Source of the DNA: Methanobacteriota archaeon
GTDB lineage: Archaea > Thermoplasmatota > Poseidoniia > Poseidoniales > Poseidoniaceae
Reading direction: 5' to 3'
Length of the DNA: 34,957 bases
Assembly: GCA_002722615.1 (NCBI GenBank)
Contig: PBMQ01000037.1
Coordinates: 1 to 34,957 of the forward strand
The translations under genes were made by a program, and so were the position numbers. Shown one piece after another: positions 32,237 to 34,957 of the stretch. The notes beneath the pieces were generated by a model. It saw only the letters and a program-made list of their open reading frames with translations. It did not search any database and was not told the origin of the DNA. Every line of letters begins with the position of its first letter. The first letter of the stretch is position 1.

Positions 32237-33385
32237 ATGAATTTCAAACACTGTCGCCAAGTGTATCTTCATGTGCGCAAGGAGCGAATTCTCATCCATT
32301 GCGATCTTGATGCCTTTTTTGCATCAGTGGAAATCCTCCATCACGGATTTCCTGATGATGAACCCCTGATTATTGGCTCCGATCCGATGCAGGGTAGAGG
32401 CAGAGGAATTGTATCGACATGCAATTATGCTGCTCGAAAATATGGCGTCCGTTCTGCAATGCCAATTTCTGAAGCATGGAGGCGATGCCCAGGTCATCCA
32501 TTTGGTCCAGCGCGCTTCATTCGTGGGACTCGTTCTCTTTACTCAATGGCCTCACGTCGAGTGATGAGAGTTCTACGAAAGGATTCGGATAAGTTTGAAC
32601 AAGCTAGTATCGATGAAGCATACTTGGATGTAACCGAAACTGTAGATGGCGATTGGGACGAAGCAATGGCTCTTGCACGACGTTTGCAACGATCGATCCA
32701 TGAGACTGTCGGCCTTACTGCATCATTTGGAATCGGACCGACTCGGATTATCGCAAAAATGTCCTCTGAAGTAAACAAACCAAATGGAATTCACAGAGTA
32801 CTGCCCGATGAAGTGACAGATTTTTTTGATTCAAGATCAGTGAGGGAGGTTCCGGGAATTGGCCCGAAAACAGCCAATATCCTTTCCGAATGGGGAATTA
32901 CGACAATGGATGATGCTGTTCAATTAGGAGAACTGGCATTGGCAAGGATGACTTCTGATCGCTTCGCTTCATGGCTTGTGCGAGTGGTTGATGGTTCAAC
33001 ATCGAATGTTGTCAGCCCATTGCGTTCTCGACGATCAATTGGGAAAGAGCGAACGTTCTCAATCGATCAGGATGATCATGAGCAAGTACTCAACATTCTC
33101 GAGCAACTGACACGAGGTGTCTTGGAGAAAGCCCGAACTGAAGGAATTGCAGGTCGACTTGCGGAAGTTAAGATTCGGTATACTGGATTTGAAACACATA
33201 CGCATGGACGCTCCATTCCCGTTGCGATGGATGATACTGAGGTTTTCTTGCGTCAGGTGAGACGATTGTTTGCTGAAAACGTACATCAAGAAGAGAAGGT
33301 CCGATTGGTAGGCTTTCGCCTTGGCCAACTCGAAGAGTTGGAAACGAGGCAAACAACGCTGAACTTCCCGGACGAGTCAGAGTAG
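32237..33385 (+). CDS. dinB: DNA polymerase IV (DinB, Y family)
   Basis: DinB copies past damaged bases with low fidelity. The 382-residue protein has the intact metal site: Asp23 in HCDLDAFFASVE, and Asp126/Glu127 in SIDEAYLDV. Phe28 is the likely steric gate. TASFGIGPTRIIAKMSSEVNKPNG, the helix-hairpin-helix REVPGIGPKTANILSEWG and the little-finger start SRRSIGKERTF are all present. The C-terminus QTTLNFPDESE resembles a short clamp-binding peptide. The first residues (before ILIHCDLDAFF) are a 17-residue extension of unclear status; a GTG inside it could be the start. The 3' end overlaps valS by 9 bp. Confidence 0.96.
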   Translation: MNFKHCRQVYLHVRKERILIHCDLDAFFASVEILHHGFPDDEPLIIGSDPMQGRGRGIVSTCNYAARKYGVRSAMPISEAWRRCPGHPFGPARFIRGTRSLYSMASRRVMRVLRKDSDKFEQASIDEAYLDVTETVDGDWDEAMALARRLQRSIHETVGLTASFGIGPTRIIAKMSSEVNKPNGIHRVLPDEVTDFFDSRSVREVPGIGPKTANILSEWGITTMDDAVQLGELALARMTSDRFASWLVRVVDGSTSNVVSPLRSRRSIGKERTFSIDQDDHEQVLNILEQLTRGVLEKARTEGIAGRLAEVKIRYTGFETHTHGRSIPVAMDDTEVFLRQVRRLFAENVHQEEKVRLVGFRLGQLEELETRQTTLNFPDESE

Positions 33386-34957
33386 TTTGTGCATTCGAGT
33401 AAGTGTTTGACGGAACCCTTCCAAAGATTCGGGAATCTCAATACCTTCGATCTCAGCATTCAATGAGAGTCCGTTTTCTTTTTTTGTCTTCCAAACTTCA
33501 CTGTTGAACGCTTCAATGTCAGATGTAATGGCATTCAAATCGTTCTGAACACTAGGTAGGGCAGGGAATGCCTCAACATCGACAGAACTTTCTCCATACA
33601 ATGTCATTGAGATGTGATGGCAGAAGAATGGGCATATGGGGCTAAATGCGGCCAAGAACTTACGAAGGATTTGGTGTATGGTCCAAGCGGCATGTTCATC
33701 TCCATCATAGAGTCTTGATTTCGCCATTTCAAGCCAGTGCGATGGAAGAACGCCTGTTCCGAAGGTTTTGAGAGCCTGTGTTGCAGTATAGATGTCTAGA
33801 TTTTTCCAAGCATCTTTAACAGACATCATCATTGATGCGAATTCAGATTGTATCCACTGATCCTCAATTGGATATGATGTTGAAGGTTCTTGATCCGGAC
33901 ATTCGAATTGGCTTGCAAACCGTGCGACATTGAAAATCTTGGTCAACACGCCGAAATATTTGGATTCAATTTCTTCGGGATTGATGTGGAAATCATCTCC
34001 CACTTGTGCTTCACATGCTTTCCATAATCGGAAGCATTCGCTTCCAATTTTGTTGGCTTTTAGGCTCACAGACCCGTCGGGGCCCCGAACTTTCCATGAG
34101 CCTGTGCGGCCGCCTGCTCCACATTCAAGAACACTGTCAGCATCAATTCCGTTGCCAAGTGACTTGGACATTTTCCGACCCCAAGGGTCCATTCCCAAAC
34201 CGTCAATCCAGACGTGCTTGAATCCAGGTTTGTCGAGGAGCAAGGCTGATTTGAGTAGTGTGTAATAGAGCCATGTGCGTACAATCTCTTTTCCTTGTGG
34301 TCTCAAAGCGGTAGGGAACGCTCGTTCAAAGACATCCGGATGATTGAGATATCCGCTGACGAAGAGGTTTGAGTTGGATGAATCCATCCACGTATCGAAT
34401 ACTTTCTTTTCTCCACGTATCTCGCCCAAACTGTCCTGCAACTCTTCATATGAACCAATATCTTCTCGGGTTTCACGTTGCAAGACCCTTGATTCATTTG
34501 GGGGCGAGTCCTTCCATGGTTGGACATATGTCCCAGCCGGTGGGATGACAATATGCGATTCATCTTCTGAATACCAAATTGGAATTTCTGTGTGATACCA
34601 ACGACGTCTTGAGATTGGCCAATCTATGCTGATGTTTTCCATCCAATCAAGCAAAAACTGACGATTTCGAGGAGGGTGGAATTCGATTTCTTCAACCAAT
34701 TCAAGCATCTTGTCTTGAATATGAGTTTGTCGAACATACCACTCTTTGAGAAGAATGATTTCGACCGGATTCTTACCCCTCTCAGAAACAGGGATTTCTT
34801 GCTGTCGTTCTTCAACAGAGACAAGATCATTTTGCGACTCCAAGAGTTCAATCGCCTTGGAACGAGCGTCAAGTACCGATAGCCCGTTGAGTGGTCCAGA
34901 AATTGTTGTCATACAACCGTTGAGATCGATTGCCTGAAACGGTTTTAGACCCAATTC
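33377..34957 (-). CDS. valS: Valyl-tRNA synthetase, C-terminal part (5' end outside the window)
   Basis: The roughly 525 visible residues hold the second half of a class I synthetase. RRRWYHTEIPIWY belongs to the catalytic core after the editing domain, and FDTWMDSSNSNL is typical of ValRS. LRPQGKEIVRTWLYYTLLKS and the KMSKS loop (GRKMSKSLGN, 34160-34174) are present, followed by the helical anticodon-binding domain. Where other ValRS read GADALR, this one has an insertion of roughly 20 residues (GAGGRTGSWKVRGPDG and onward), encoded by a GC-rich stretch around 34060-34130. Archaeal ValRS is normally about 850-900 residues, so about 350 residues, including the HIGH motif, lie beyond the window. 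Confidence 0.93.
   Translation of the reverse strand, partial: ELGLKPFQAIDLNGCMTTISGPLNGLSVLDARSKAIELLESQNDLVSVEERQQEIPVSERGKNPVEIILLKEWYVRQTHIQDKMLELVEEIEFHPPRNRQFLLDWMENISIDWPISRRRWYHTEIPIWYSEDESHIVIPPAGTYVQPWKDSPPNESRVLQRETREDIGSYEELQDSLGEIRGEKKVFDTWMDSSNSNLFVSGYLNHPDVFERAFPTALRPQGKEIVRTWLYYTLLKSALLLDKPGFKHVWIDGLGMDPWGRKMSKSLGNGIDADSVLECGAGGRTGSWKVRGPDGSVSLKANKIGSECFRLWKACEAQVGDDFHINPEEIESKYFGVLTKIFNVARFASQFECPDQEPSTSYPIEDQWIQSEFASMMMSVKDAWKNLDIYTATQALKTFGTGVLPSHWLEMAKSRLYDGDEHAAWTIHQILRKFLAAFSPICPFFCHHISMTLYGESSVDVEAFPALPSVQNDLNAITSDIEAFNSEVWKTKKENGLSLNAEIEGIEIPESLEGFRQTLTRMHKLL

Noticed and set aside
32308-32326. Inverted repeat TGATGC-N7-GCATCA with a T6 run inside dinB
   Set aside because: It falls on the codons of the invariant DAFFAS metal-site motif, so the sequence is explained by the protein.
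1-34957. CRISPR arrays, insertion sequences, integrases or phage genes
   Set aside because: No regularly spaced repeats, transposase motifs or terminal inverted repeats were seen; gene content is ordinary chromosome.

Overview
This window looks like a compact chromosome segment of a marine Euryarchaeon, most likely Marine Group II (Candidatus Poseidoniales) or a close Thermoplasmatota relative. The domain is clear: the genes include aIF6, the RNA polymerase subunit Rpo7, Spt4, ribosomal proteins S24e and S27ae, an HVO_0476-type zinc protein, archaeal AlaRS and ValRS, Dtd2 D-aminoacyl-tRNA deacylase, RtcB and a PolB2-like B-family polymerase. The assignment to Marine Group II is inference. It rests on moderate GC, very tight packing, several large secreted proteins and subtilases, and the particular gene mix.

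Layout. The window opens inside the 3' part of a 5S rRNA gene, followed by aif6 and purC. On the minus strand lies a 1,876-residue surface protein (FG-GAP propeller, CARDB/Ig-like repeats, C-terminal membrane anchor, acidic cytoplasmic tail) with an unrecognised gene downstream. Next comes the archaeal operon rpoE(rpo7)-spt4-rps24e-rps27ae, preceded by a GC-rich, foldable leader. The middle holds a predicted propeller protein, dtd2 with proline dehydrogenase, an HVO_0476 zinc protein, a methyltransferase, a minus-strand run (membrane protein, SufS-like cysteine desulfurase, membrane-anchored subtilase), tRNA-Ser(GGA) and tRNA-Thr(GGT), a small coiled-coil protein, rtcB, alaS, a Nudix protein, an ETHE1-like metallo-beta-lactamase protein, a secreted subtilase, a membrane protein and a SerA-like dehydrogenase.

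The right end (about 28.9-33.4 kb) is the most interesting part. A small coiled-coil protein and a PolB2-like polymerase form an operon. They converge on a RecA/RadB-like ATPase with a degenerate Walker A motif, which is divergent from a catalytically intact DinB/Pol IV. This is the same functional trio (RecA-like protein, Y-family polymerase, second polymerase) as the bacterial ImuA-ImuB-DnaE2 mutasome, but with a B-family enzyme. All three proteins end in peptides resembling sliding-clamp binding motifs. The divergent promoter between the ATPase and dinB carries a perfect inverted repeat. I read it as a candidate archaeal translesion or mutagenesis cassette. The window ends inside valS.

Two global traits stand out. 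All nine convergent gene pairs overlap, abut or are separated by no more than 2 bp. Several of the short promoter regions carry a dyad that could be an operator or an RNA hairpin.
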